The notes under the pieces were generated by a model. The model did no database searches, had not been told where the DNA came from, and saw only the letters and a program-made list of their open reading frames with translations. This document shows, in pieces, positions 41,372 through 51,556 of a stretch of 64,000 nucleotides of DNA. Source of the DNA: Lichenicola sp965198655 (GTDB taxonomy: Bacteria; Pseudomonadota; Alphaproteobacteria; Acetobacterales; Acetobacteraceae); contig OZ240668.1 of assembly GCA_965198655.1 (NCBI GenBank), positions 1,984,001 through 2,048,000 of the forward strand, given 5' to 3'. Numbering within the stretch: position 1 is the stretch's first letter; each line of letters starts with the position of its first letter. Both the position numbers and the translations under genes were made by a program.

Positions 41372-42525
41372 GGACGGCGGTCGTCGAGGCGTCCAAGAAG
41401 CCGGGACGCAAGATCGCGCCGCCGCCGCCGGTCGGGCCGTCCGCGGTCCCGGACACGGCGGTGGTGATGGAATCCCTGCCGATCCCGGTGCTGATGCTCG
41501 ATGAGGCCAACGGCATCTGCTTCGTCAACGGCGCGGCCGAGCCGTTCTTCGGCATGTCGAAGGGACAACTGCTCCAGCTCGGCCTGTGCGACCTGGTGCC
41601 GCTCGATCACCCGTTATTCCTGCTGATCGAGCAGGTCAGGCTGAACGGCAGCACGGTGGTCGAGCACGAGCTGGTGCTGGAAGGCCCGCGCCTGCACCGG
41701 CAGGGGATCACCGTGCAGGGCGCGCCGGTGATCGATGCGGCCGGCTTCGTGCTGCTGACCCTGCACGACGCCTCCGCCGCCCGTGCGCTCGACCGCCAGC
41801 TCCTGTTCCGCAACGCCGCCCGCAGCGTGTCCGGAATGGCGAGCATCCTGGCGCACGAGGTGAAGAACCCGTTGTCGGGCATAAGGGGCGCCGCGCAACT
41901 GCTGGAAGGCACGGTGGGCGAGACCGACCGCGAGCTGGCGGTGCTGATCCGCGACGAGGCCGACCGCATCCGCGCCTTGGTGGAGCGGATGGAGATGTTC
42001 AACGAGAAGCCGATCGACCGTCGCGCGGTGAACATACACCGGGTGCTGGAACACGTGCGTATGCTGGCGCAGCGCGGCTTCGCCTCGCACCTGCGCTTCG
42101 TCGAGCACTACGACCCGTCGCTGCCGCCGGTCTGGGGCAACCGCGACCAGCTCGTGCAGGTGTTGCTGAACCTGGTGAAGAACGCGGCCGAAGCCATTGA
42201 CTCTGTGACATGCAACGGGGAGATCACCCTGTCCACCGCCTATCGCAGCACCGTCCGGCTCGCGGTCCCGGGGTCTGACCAGCGCATGCACCTGCCGTTG
42301 ATGGTGACGGTGCGCGACAACGGGCCCGGCATCTCGGATGCGATCCGGCCGCATCTGTTCGAGCCGTTCCTGACCACCAAGGTGACCGGCACCGGTCTGG
42401 GGCTGGCGCTGGCGGCGAAGATCGTGGGCGACCATGGTGGGCTGATCGAGATCGACAGCCGTCCGGGGCGTACCGACGTGCTGCTCCACCTGCCCGTCCT
42501 CGTCGAGGATCCCGACGGGCGGTAG
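41368..42525 (+). CDS. ntrB: nitrogen regulation histidine kinase NtrB
   Basis: Senses nitrogen state through PII and (de)phosphorylates NtrC. The 385-residue soluble kinase has a PAS domain (about 30-140, with FVNGAAEPFFGMSKGQLLQL), the H-box ILAHEVKNPLSGIRGAA (His near 163), the N-box LNLVKNAAEAID, and G-boxes VRDNGPGISD and GTGLGLALAAKI. No membrane segments, as expected. It starts with GTG at 41368, overlapping the dusB stop (GTGA), so it is coupled to dusB. Confidence 0.96.
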   Translation: MRTAVVEASKKPGRKIAPPPPVGPSAVPDTAVVMESLPIPVLMLDEANGICFVNGAAEPFFGMSKGQLLQLGLCDLVPLDHPLFLLIEQVRLNGSTVVEHELVLEGPRLHRQGITVQGAPVIDAAGFVLLTLHDASAARALDRQLLFRNAARSVSGMASILAHEVKNPLSGIRGAAQLLEGTVGETDRELAVLIRDEADRIRALVERMEMFNEKPIDRRAVNIHRVLEHVRMLAQRGFASHLRFVEHYDPSLPPVWGNRDQLVQVLLNLVKNAAEAIDSVTCNGEITLSTAYRSTVRLAVPGSDQRMHLPLMVTVRDNGPGISDAIRPHLFEPFLTTKVTGTGLGLALAAKIVGDHGGLIEIDSRPGRTDVLLHLPVLVEDPDGR

Positions 42526-42580
42526 CGCATGAGCCCGTGTTTCCTTGCCCGCCCATGTTTCAGAAGGCGTTCCGGTACCC

Positions 42581-44029
<1,449 letters not shown>

Positions 44030-44036
44030 TCGCGAC

Positions 44037-46307
44037 ATGGGCGAGCTGGACGCGGGCGCTGCGACGACGCTGAGGCCGGGGCGGGCGCCGCCACGCAGCC
44101 GCTTCGGGCCGCCGGTGTTCGACATCCTGCTCGGCAAGGTGTCGACGCTGATCATGGCGGCGACCGCGTTGGCGCTGGGCATCGCCACCTTCGCGGTGCT
44201 GTCGCGCGGCATGTCGCTGACCCGGCGGCCGCATGTCGAGGCCGGGCTGTTCGTCGCTAACCTGGTGGTGCTGCTCCTGCTGGCGGCAGCCCTGGCCGGG
44301 CGTCTGGCGCGCGTGGTGGCGGAGCGGCGTAGTGGCCTCGCGGGTGCCCGCCTGCACGTGCGGCTGGTGATGCTGTTCGGCGTGGTCGCGTTGGTGCCGA
44401 CCATCGTGGTCGGCGTGTTCGCGGGCGTGTTCTTCCACCTCGGCATCCAGATCTGGTTCAACGACCGCGTCCGCACCGCGCTGGACGAGGCGGTGCAGGC
44501 GAGCCAGGGCTACCTGGCGGAGCACAACAACAACATCCGCGCCGACGCGGTGTCGATGGCCAACGACCTGAGCCAGGCGACCACGCTGCAATACGTGGAT
44601 CCGCGCGCGCTGCAGCAGGCGCTGGTCGACGAGGCGACCACGCGCGGCCTCAACCAGGCGGCGATCTACGACCCGCGCACCAACCAGGTGGTGGTGTCGA
44701 CCAGCCTGCTCGGCGTGATCGGGGTGGCGGTGCCGCCGCAATCGGTGACCATGCTGGCGCGCTCCGGCGAGGTGCCGATCCTGGACAGCGCCGACGGACA
44801 GACGGTGAGCGCCGTGGCCGGGATCGACGGGCCCGACCCGGGGCTGCTGCTGCTGATCAGCCGTCCGGTGGACCCGGTGATCCTGGAGCACATGCATCGC
44901 ACCGAGGCGGTGGTGGCGGACTATCATAGGCTCGACCGGAACCGGTCGGTGCTGCAGCTCACCTTCGTGATGATCTTCGCCCTGGTGGCGCTGCTGGTGC
45001 TGGCGGCGGCAGCGCTGATCGGGCTGGTGCTGGCGAACCAGATCGCGCGTCCGGTGGGGTTGCTGATCCTGGCGGCGGAGCGGGTGAGCGGCGGCGACCT
45101 GGCGGTGCGTGTGCCGGAAGCGGAGCGCGATCACGAGCTGGGCGGCCTGTCGCGCGCCTTCAACCGCATGACCAACCAGTTGTCCACCCAGCGGCGGGAG
45201 CTGATGTCGGCCTACGGCCAGATCAACGAGCGGCGCCGCTTTACCGAGGCGGTGCTGTCCGGCGTGTCCGCAGGGGTGATCGGGCTCGACGCCGAGCAGC
45301 GGGTGGAGCTGCCCAACCGCGCCGCCAGCGCGCTGCTGGAAGCCGACTTGGTCGGCTCCGTGGGTCGCAGGCTCGCCGAGATCGTGCCGGAGTTCGCGCC
45401 GTTGCTGCGGCTCGCGAGTGCCGAGCCGGAACGGGCGCAGACGGCCGAGGTGCAGCACGGCGCCGCGTCCAGCCGACGGACGCTGCTGGTGCGGATTGGC
45501 CCGGAGATGCGCGGCACGGTGACGGAAGGCTACGTGGTGACCTTTGACGACATCACCGAGCTGCAGTCGGCGCAGCGCAAGGCGGCCTGGGCCGACGTCG
45601 CGCGCCGCATCGCGCACGAGATCAAGAACCCGCTGACGCCGATCCAGTTGTCCGCGGAGCGGCTGAAGCGCCGGTTCCTGCGCGAGATCACCTCCGATCC
45701 GGACACGTTCAGCCAGTGCGCCGACACCATCGTGCGCCATGTCGGTGACATCGGGCGGATGGTGGACGAGTTCTCGGCGTTCGCGCGCATGCCGCAGCCG
45801 ATGATCCGGCTGGAGGACCTGTCGCGCATCGCCCGGGAAGCGCTGGTGCTGCAGAAGGACGCGCATCCCGAGATCGGCTTCGTCACCCGGCTGCCGGATC
45901 GCGGACCGGTGGTGCCCTGCGACCGGCGCTTGATCGGGCAGGCGTTGACCAACCTGCTGCAGAACGCGGCCGACGGGATCGCGATGCGGACCAGGATGCC
46001 TCCCGACCGGGCCGGGGAGGCGCGCGTGGCGCAAACGGTGGTCGGCACGATCTGGCTGTCGATCGAGGTGAGGGAGCGCGAGGTGTGGCTGTCCGTGGCC
46101 GATGACGGGGCAGGGCTGCCGTCCGACGACCGGCAGCGGCTGATGGAGCCCTATGTCACCCACAAGCCGAAGGGGACCGGACTGGGGCTTGCCATCGTCA
46201 AGAAGATCATGGAGGACCATGGAGGCTCGGTCATGCTCGACGACCGCGGCGGTGGGGGAGCGATCGCTACGTTGATAGTGCCGGGAAGGTCATCCGATGG
46301 CGCATGA
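44037..46307 (+). CDS. ntrY: transmembrane sensor kinase NtrY
   Basis: A 756-residue kinase of the NtrYX pair, linked in alphaproteobacteria to nitrogen, redox and envelope control. The N-terminal membrane segments include LIMAATALALGIATFAVLSR and LFVANLVVLLLLAAALAG. A large extracytoplasmic part follows, then another span (LVALLVLAAAALIGLVLANQ), HAMP (QIARPVGLLILAAERVSGGD), PAS, and the H-box RIAHEIKNPLTPIQLSAERL (His near 525). The C-terminal ATPase has VADDGAGLPSDDRQR and GTGLGLAIVKKIM. Its end overlaps the ntrX start by 11 bases. Confidence 0.95.
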   Translation: MGELDAGAATTLRPGRAPPRSRFGPPVFDILLGKVSTLIMAATALALGIATFAVLSRGMSLTRRPHVEAGLFVANLVVLLLLAAALAGRLARVVAERRSGLAGARLHVRLVMLFGVVALVPTIVVGVFAGVFFHLGIQIWFNDRVRTALDEAVQASQGYLAEHNNNIRADAVSMANDLSQATTLQYVDPRALQQALVDEATTRGLNQAAIYDPRTNQVVVSTSLLGVIGVAVPPQSVTMLARSGEVPILDSADGQTVSAVAGIDGPDPGLLLLISRPVDPVILEHMHRTEAVVADYHRLDRNRSVLQLTFVMIFALVALLVLAAAALIGLVLANQIARPVGLLILAAERVSGGDLAVRVPEAERDHELGGLSRAFNRMTNQLSTQRRELMSAYGQINERRRFTEAVLSGVSAGVIGLDAEQRVELPNRAASALLEADLVGSVGRRLAEIVPEFAPLLRLASAEPERAQTAEVQHGAASSRRTLLVRIGPEMRGTVTEGYVVTFDDITELQSAQRKAAWADVARRIAHEIKNPLTPIQLSAERLKRRFLREITSDPDTFSQCADTIVRHVGDIGRMVDEFSAFARMPQPMIRLEDLSRIAREALVLQKDAHPEIGFVTRLPDRGPVVPCDRRLIGQALTNLLQNAADGIAMRTRMPPDRAGEARVAQTVVGTIWLSIEVREREVWLSVADDGAGLPSDDRQRLMEPYVTHKPKGTGLGLAIVKKIMEDHGGSVMLDDRGGGGAIATLIVPGRSSDGA

Positions 46308-47682
46308 GATCCTGATCGTCGACGACGAGCCCGACATCCGGCTGCTGATCGAGGGCATCCTGCGCGACGAGGGCTACGAGACCCGGATCGCCGCCGACTC
46401 AGATCAGGCGATCGCCGCGTTCCGCGCCCGCCGCCCGTCCCTGGTAGTGCTCGACATCTGGCTGCAGGGAAGCAGGCTGGATGGTCTCGGCATCCTGAAG
46501 GCGATGCAGGGCGAGGAGCCGGTGGTGCCGACCATCATGATCTCCGGCCACGGCACCATCGAGACCGCGGTGGCGGCGCTGCAGCTCGGCGCTTACGACT
46601 TCATCGAGAAGCCGTTCCAGTCCGACCGGCTGCTGGTGGTGGTGCGCCGCGCGCTGGAAGCGGCGCGGCTGGCGCGGGAGAACGCGGAGCTGCGGCTGCG
46701 GGCCGGGCCGGAGACCACCCTGCACGGGGAAAGCCAGGCCATCCTGGCAGTGCGCGCGCAGATCGAGCGCGTGGCGCCGACCGGATCGCGCGTGCTGATC
46801 TCGGGAGCGGCGGGGGCCGGCAAGGAGGTCGCGGCGCGCATGATCCACGCGCGGTCGCGACGCGCCGAGGGACCGTTCGTGGCCCTCAACTGCGCCACCC
46901 TGGCGCCTGGCCGGTTCGAGGAGGAGCTGTTCGGGATCGAGGGCAGCCTGGACGGCCCGGGGCGTCGCACCGGCCTGCTCGAGCGGGCGCATGGCGGCAC
47001 GCTGCTGCTCGACGAGGTGGCGGACATGCCGCCGGAAACCCAGGGCAAGATCGTCCGCGCGCTGCAGGACCAGACCTTCGAGCGGCTGGGCGGCGCCACC
47101 CGGGTCAAGGTCGACGTGCGCGTGCTGGCGACCACCAACCGGGACCTCCAGGCGGAGATCGCCGCCGGGCGGTTCCGCGAGGACCTGTACTACCGGCTGG
47201 CGGTGGTGCCGCTCCGGGTGCCGAGCCTGCGCGAGCGGCGGGAGGACATCCCCGACCTGTCGCGGCTGTTCCTGGCGCGTTCGGCGGAAACGGCCGGGCT
47301 GCCGGCGCGCGACCTGTCCGCGGACGCGCTGGCGGCGCTGCAAAGCTACGAGTGGCCGGGCAACTCGCGCGAGCTGCGCAACCTGATGGACTGGCTGCTG
47401 ATCATGGCGCCCGGCGGGTCGGACACCATACGCGCGGAGATGCTGCCGCCGACGATCGGGCAGGGGGCGCCGGCGCTGCTGAAGTTCGACAGCGCTGCGG
47501 ACGTGATGGGGCTGCCGCTGCGGGAGGCGCGCGACCTGTTCGAGACGCAGTACCTGCAGGCGCAACTGCTGCGGTTCGGCGGCAACATCAGCCGCACCGC
47601 CGGCTTCGTCGGCATGGAGCGCAGCGCGCTGCATCGCAAGCTGAAGCAGTTGGGCGTCAGCTCCGAGGATCGGTCCGGCTGA
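46297..47682 (+). CDS. ntrX: response regulator NtrX
   Basis: A 461-residue regulator paired with NtrY. The receiver domain has IVDDEPDIR and phospho-acceptor Asp53 in LVVLDIWLQGSRLDG. The AAA+ domain has a Walker A GAAGAGKEVAARM near 169 and LLLDEVADMPPETQGK. The GAFTGA loop needed for sigma-54 contact is absent: LFGIEGSLDGPGRRTGLLER stands there. A Fis-type HTH closes the protein (ISRTAGFVGMERSALHRKLK). NtrX proteins commonly lack this loop and act at sigma-70 promoters. Confidence 0.95.
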   Translation: MAHEILIVDDEPDIRLLIEGILRDEGYETRIAADSDQAIAAFRARRPSLVVLDIWLQGSRLDGLGILKAMQGEEPVVPTIMISGHGTIETAVAALQLGAYDFIEKPFQSDRLLVVVRRALEAARLARENAELRLRAGPETTLHGESQAILAVRAQIERVAPTGSRVLISGAAGAGKEVAARMIHARSRRAEGPFVALNCATLAPGRFEEELFGIEGSLDGPGRRTGLLERAHGGTLLLDEVADMPPETQGKIVRALQDQTFERLGGATRVKVDVRVLATTNRDLQAEIAAGRFREDLYYRLAVVPLRVPSLRERREDIPDLSRLFLARSAETAGLPARDLSADALAALQSYEWPGNSRELRNLMDWLLIMAPGGSDTIRAEMLPPTIGQGAPALLKFDSAADVMGLPLREARDLFETQYLQAQLLRFGGNISRTAGFVGMERSALHRKLKQLGVSSEDRSG

Positions 47683-47795
47683 GCAGCCGTCGCAGCACCG
47701 GCTTTGCCGTTGCCCCGTCCCGCTGCTAGCTTGGTGCCCAAGGGCCGTCGGCATCGCGCCGACAGGACCGCAACAAGAAGAACAAAGGCCTAGCC

Positions 47796-48092
47796 ATGGC
47801 TAAGGACAACTCGCAGAACGTGCAGGACGTGTTCCTGAACCACGTTCGCCGCTCGAAGACCCCGGTCACCATCTTCCTGGTCAATGGCGTGAAGCTCCAG
47901 GGCATCATCACTTGGTTCGACAACTTCTCGGTGCTGCTGCGCCGGGACGGCCATACTCAGTTGGTCTACAAGCACGCGATCAGCACCGTGATGCCGGCAG
48001 CGCCCATCGCCCTGTTCGACCAGAACAAGGTGGAGGGCGGAACCGAGCAGGATGGCGAGGCGGCGTCCGCGTCCGCGAAGGGTAACGCCTGA
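47796..48092 (+). CDS. hfq: RNA chaperone Hfq
   Basis: Hexameric Sm-like protein that pairs small RNAs with mRNAs. The 98-residue sequence has Sm1 (FLNHVRRSKTPVTIFLVNGV), the linker KLQGIITWFDNFSVLLRRDG and Sm2 (QLVYKHAISTVMPAAPI). A short Glu/Ala-rich tail follows. AAAGG lies upstream of the ATG. The order ntrX-hfq-hflX is standard for alphaproteobacteria, and hflX starts right after its stop. Confidence 0.97.
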   Translation: MAKDNSQNVQDVFLNHVRRSKTPVTIFLVNGVKLQGIITWFDNFSVLLRRDGHTQLVYKHAISTVMPAAPIALFDQNKVEGGTEQDGEAASASAKGNA

Positions 48093-48094
48093 GG

Positions 48095-49420
48095 GTGGCG
48101 ACCGGCGGGACGGGGATGCAGCCGACGCGGGCGGCGGTCATCCTGCCTTGGGAGCGCCAGGACCGTCAGCATGACCGGCCGGCGGATCATCGCCCGGATC
48201 ATCGTCACGAGACGCGCGCGGCGGAGGCGCGTCTGGAGGAGGCGGTCGGCCTCGCCGCGTCCATCGGCCTGGTGATCGTGCGCCGGGCCGTGCTGCCGAT
48301 CCGCGGGCGGCGGCCGGCCACGCTGCTTGGCAGCGGACAGGTGGAGTCTCTCGCGGAAGCCGTGGCACAGGACGCGGTGACCGTGGTGATCGTGGACTCG
48401 CGTTTGAGCCCGGTGCAGCAGCGGAACCTGGAACGGTCGCTCGGCTGCAAGGTGATCGACCGCACCGGGCTGATCCTGGACATCTTCGGCGAGCGCGCCG
48501 TCACCCGGGAAGGCTCACTCCAGGTCGAGCTGGCGCATCTGGAGTATCAGCGCAGCCGGTTGGTGCGATCCTGGACCCACCTGGAACGCCAGCGGGGCGG
48601 GTTCGGCTTCCTCGGTGGGCCGGGAGAGACGCAGATCGAGGCCGACCGGCGGCTGATCGGCGACCGGATCGTACGGCTGAAGAAGGAACTGGAGCAGGTG
48701 CGTCGCACCCGCGGGCTGCATCGCGACGCGCGCCGCCGGGTGCCGTTCCCGGTGGTTGCCCTGGTCGGCTACACCAACGCTGGCAAGTCGACGCTGTTCA
48801 ACGCCCTCACCGGGGCGGCGGTGCATGCGCAGGACCAGCTCTTCGCCACGCTGGACCCGACCATGCGCGGGCTGACGCTGCCCTCGGGACGCAAGGTGAT
48901 CCTGTCGGACACGGTCGGCTTCATCAGCGAGCTCCCGACCGAGCTGGTGGCGGCGTTCCGCGCGACGCTGGAGGAGGTGTCGGAAGCCGACGTGATCCTG
49001 CACGTGCGCGACGCGGCGCATCCGGACAGCATGGCGCAGCGGGCCGACGTGACCCTCGTGCTGAACGGCATGGTGGGGGACGGCACGCTGGACGAAGCCT
49101 GGCCGGAGCGGGTGATCGAGGTGCTGAACAAGGCCGACCTGCTGGGCGGGGCGGAACACGTCGCGGCGCGGGGCGGCGCCGAGGCCATCTCCGCCATCAC
49201 CGGCGAGGGGCTGGACCGGCTGGCGTCGGCGATCGACCGGCACGTGCTGCAGGCGATGGAGCAGGCCGAGTTCCGGCTGCCGGTGCAGGACGGGGCGCCG
49301 CTGGCCTGGCTGTATGCCCATGGCGAGGTTGTCGACCGAAGCGATGGCGAGGACGAAATCCGGCTGGTGGTTAGGTTGCTGCCGGCGGACCGTGCCCGCT
49401 TCGAGCGGCAGCAACACTAA
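48095..49420 (+). CDS. hflX: ribosome-associated GTPase HflX
   Basis: HflX splits stalled or heat-damaged 70S ribosomes. The protein has the N-terminal HflX domain (VDSRLSPVQQRNLERSLGCK, VIDRTGLILDIFGERA), the linker helix region ERQRGGFGFLGGPGETQIE, and the G-domain with G1 VALVGYTNAGKST, G2/G3 LSDTVGFISELPTELVAAFR and G4 EVLNKADLL. The start may be the GTG at 48095 directly after hfq or the ATG at 48116; the second also fits the family. No other gene shares its transcript downstream. Confidence 0.94.
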   Translation: MATGGTGMQPTRAAVILPWERQDRQHDRPADHRPDHRHETRAAEARLEEAVGLAASIGLVIVRRAVLPIRGRRPATLLGSGQVESLAEAVAQDAVTVVIVDSRLSPVQQRNLERSLGCKVIDRTGLILDIFGERAVTREGSLQVELAHLEYQRSRLVRSWTHLERQRGGFGFLGGPGETQIEADRRLIGDRIVRLKKELEQVRRTRGLHRDARRRVPFPVVALVGYTNAGKSTLFNALTGAAVHAQDQLFATLDPTMRGLTLPSGRKVILSDTVGFISELPTELVAAFRATLEEVSEADVILHVRDAAHPDSMAQRADVTLVLNGMVGDGTLDEAWPERVIEVLNKADLLGGAEHVAARGGAEAISAITGEGLDRLASAIDRHVLQAMEQAEFRLPVQDGAPLAWLYAHGEVVDRSDGEDEIRLVVRLLPADRARFERQQH

Positions 49421-49522
49421 GGGCTCAAGCGGGGCTGGCGGAAGACGAACCGCGCCGACGTCGCGCCGTTGAGCCGTCGCGCGCCAAGCGGAACGACCGG
49501 CGATGCGCGGGAAGGGTTGGAG

Positions 49523-50356
49523 ATGAACGAAACGTTCTCGGTGGCCGATGCGGTCGAGGTGACGCAGATCCTGCGTGCCGCGGCGCGGGCGGAGATCATG
49601 CCGCGCTTCCGGCGCCTCGGCAGCGACGACGTCCGCACCAAGAGCGGCCCCACCGACCTCGTCACCGTGGCGGACGAGGCGGCGGAGCGGCTGATCACCC
49701 AGGGGCTGGAACGACGGTTTCCCGGCTGCGTGGTGATCGGCGAGGAGGCCGCCGCCAGCGAGCCGGGCCTGCTCGGCCGGCTGGGCGACGCGGCGCTGGC
49801 CTTCGTGGTGGACCCGATCGACGGCACCTCCAACTTCGCCGCCGGCGTGCCGCTGTTCGGGGTGATGGCGGCCGCCGTGATGCGCGGCGAGGTGGTGGGG
49901 GCGGTGATCCACGACCCGCTCTGCGACGATGCCGCCGTTGCGGTCCGGGGCGAGGGGGCCTGGCTCGAGCATCCCGATGGGCAGCAGGTGACGCTTCGGG
50001 TGGCGGCACCAGTGGCGCCGTCGCAGATGACCGGCAACGCCGCCTGGCGTCACCTGCCGCAACCGTTGCGCGACCGGGTGGCGCTCAACCTGCCGCGCGT
50101 GCTGGCCAGTTGGGACTACCGTTGCGCCGCCCAGGAGTATCGCGTCCTCGCGTCCGGGCACTGCCACTTCCTGATCTTCAACCATCTGATGCCGTGGGAC
50201 CACCTGCCGGGCTGGCTGCTTCACGCCGAGGCCGGTGGCTATTGCGCACATTTCGATGGAACGCCGTATCGGGCGACCGACCGCGGCGGCGGGCTGCTCT
50301 ACGCGCCGGACCGGGAGAGCTGGATGGCGCTCTACGAGACGCTGCTCGCCGTCTGA
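49523..50356 (+). CDS. inositol monophosphatase family phosphatase
   Basis: A 277-residue Mg-dependent phosphatase. Metal-ligand motifs are present: VIGEEAAASEPG for the first Glu and VVDPIDGTSNFAAGVPLFGV for the core DPIDGT motif. WDYRCAAQEYRVLASGH and the late MPWDHLPGWLLHAEAGGY, with the C-terminal WD ligand motif, follow. The family includes inositol-1-phosphatase, histidinol phosphatase (HisN) and CysQ; which one applies here cannot be said. The start has GGAG just upstream. Its last 25 bases overlap the end of mazG on the other strand. Confidence 0.88.
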   Translation: MNETFSVADAVEVTQILRAAARAEIMPRFRRLGSDDVRTKSGPTDLVTVADEAAERLITQGLERRFPGCVVIGEEAAASEPGLLGRLGDAALAFVVDPIDGTSNFAAGVPLFGVMAAAVMRGEVVGAVIHDPLCDDAAVAVRGEGAWLEHPDGQQVTLRVAAPVAPSQMTGNAAWRHLPQPLRDRVALNLPRVLASWDYRCAAQEYRVLASGHCHFLIFNHLMPWDHLPGWLLHAEAGGYCAHFDGTPYRATDRGGGLLYAPDRESWMALYETLLAV

Positions 50357-51165
50357 CCGTCCGTATCCCGCCGCTCTGCGGCCTTCGCCGCCTGCCAGCC
50401 GGCTTCCATCTCGTCCGGCCCGGCTTCCGCGACCGACCGGCCAGTGGCCTCTATCGATCGCTCCATGTGCTCGAAGCGTCTCTGGAACTTGGCGTTGGCC
50501 TCTCGCAGGCAGGCTTCCGGATCGAGGTGGAGGCTGCGGGACAGGTTGGCGACGGTGAACAGGACGTCGCCGATCTCGTCCCGGAGGCGGGCCGGGTCCG
50601 CGGTGTCGAGCTCGGCGCGCAGCTCGGCCAGCTCGTCTGCGATCTTGTCGATCACCAGCGCCGGCTCCTGCCAGTCGAAGCCGACACGGGCGGCGCGGAC
50701 GCACAGCTTGGCTGCGCGCGACAAGGCCGGCAGGCCGAGCGGGATGCCGGCCAGGACGCCGTGCTCGGCGCGGTCGCGGCGCTCGGCCGCCTTGTTATCC
50801 TCCCAGGACGTGCCGGCATCCTGCGCGGCCTCGCCGAACACGTGCGGGTGGCGGCGCACCATCTTGTCTGCGATCAGGCGGGCGATGGTGGCAAAGTCGA
50901 AGCGGTTCTCCGCCTGGCCCAGGCTGGCGTAGTAGACCACCTGCAGCAGCAGGTCGCCCAGCTCGTCCGGAAGGCCCACCCAATCGCGGCGGGCGATGGC
51001 GTCGGCGACCTCATACGCTTCCTCTATCGTGTAGGGGGCGATGCTGTCGAAGGTCTGCGCCTGGTCCCAGGAACAGCCGGTCGCCGGGTCACGGAGGGCG
51101 GCCATGATGTCCAGCAGCCGGGTCATCTGCCGGGCGGGATCGGCGTCGGGGGCGGGTTCGATCAT
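50332..51165 (-). CDS. mazG: nucleoside triphosphate pyrophosphohydrolase MazG
   Basis: Hydrolyses NTPs and dNTPs to monophosphates and helps in stress adaptation. The 277-residue protein has the duplicated MazG fold. The N-terminal half has CSWDQAQTFDSIAPYTIEEA followed by ELGDLLLQVVYYASLGQ. The second half has GFDWQEPALVIDKIADELAE and DEIGDVLFTVANLSR, with the acidic ExxED/EIGD Mg-binding signatures. It converges on the inositol-phosphatase gene with a 25-base overlap of the coding ends. Confidence 0.93.
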   Translation of the reverse strand: MIEPAPDADPARQMTRLLDIMAALRDPATGCSWDQAQTFDSIAPYTIEEAYEVADAIARRDWVGLPDELGDLLLQVVYYASLGQAENRFDFATIARLIADKMVRRHPHVFGEAAQDAGTSWEDNKAAERRDRAEHGVLAGIPLGLPALSRAAKLCVRAARVGFDWQEPALVIDKIADELAELRAELDTADPARLRDEIGDVLFTVANLSRSLHLDPEACLREANAKFQRRFEHMERSIEATGRSVAEAGPDEMEAGWQAAKAAERRDTDGQTASSVS

Positions 51166-51233
51166 CGGCGGAAGGTGCCCGGACGTCGGGGAACCGGCAA
51201 GTCCGCTGCGGGGGGGCTCTTATCGACAAACCG

Positions 51234-51249
51234 TATAATGTATATTATG
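51234..51249 (+). promoter_or_regulatory. AT-rich palindrome overlapping a TATAAT box
   Basis: A perfect -10-like TATAAT (51234-51239) sits in an inverted repeat ATAAT-GTAT-ATTAT, sharply AT-rich in very GC-rich surroundings. No clear -35 box is visible 17 bases upstream. The ATG of a frameshifted short frame lies at 51247. It could be an operator-promoter left from a small toxin-antitoxin-like or regulatory gene. Confidence 0.35.
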
Positions 51250-51361
51250 CCAACTGAACAGGAGGTTTAATGCCTGGGTGGCTCAAATCGAAGACGTCGT
51301 CAAACACAACCAACTGGACGTCTCGTCATCGAAGTGGCGGTTGGTCAAGCCTCCTCGGTGA
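51247..51361 (+). pseudogene. remnant of a short gene, frameshifted
   Basis: The ATG at 51247 reads MPTEQEV and then stops. One base shifted, the frame continues with a protein-like stretch (NAWVAQIEDVVKHNQLDVSS) to a TGA at 51359-51361. The total length is one base over a multiple of three, as a single indel would give. I do not recognise it. It could also be chance, since both pieces are short. Confidence 0.3.
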
Positions 51362-51538
51362 TGTGGAACCAGAGGATGCCGTCGCAGCCCCACATCCAGC
51401 TCGGTCCTTCGGGATCGCTGTCGACCTGCCGCCAGGCAGCATGACGGCGCACTCGACGGCGTGCGCCAGGATCAAGGTTGCCGTCCCGTCTTCGCCCTGG
51501 AGTTCCAGAAGACGCTGCACGAGGCTCGGCGTCGTCAT
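51345..51538 (-). pseudogene. small gene of unknown function, frameshifted
   Basis: From the ATG at 51538 the frame reads naturally for about 37 residues (LVQRLLELQGEDGTATLILA, then HAVECAVMLPGG). It then changes to low-complexity sequence. In the next frame a natural end appears (DSDPEGPSWMWGCDGILWFH, then a TGA at 51345). One missing base near 51438, at a GGCGG stretch, would join them into a protein of about 64 residues. It lies directly downstream of the spoVR gene on the same strand and may once have belonged to that operon. Confidence 0.4.
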
Positions 51539-51556
51539 GAGGCGGAAGCGACGCGT

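Noticed and set aside
46297..47682. Loss of the GAFTGA loop in NtrX as a defect
   Set aside because: NtrX proteins of alphaproteobacteria commonly lack it, so it is a family trait.
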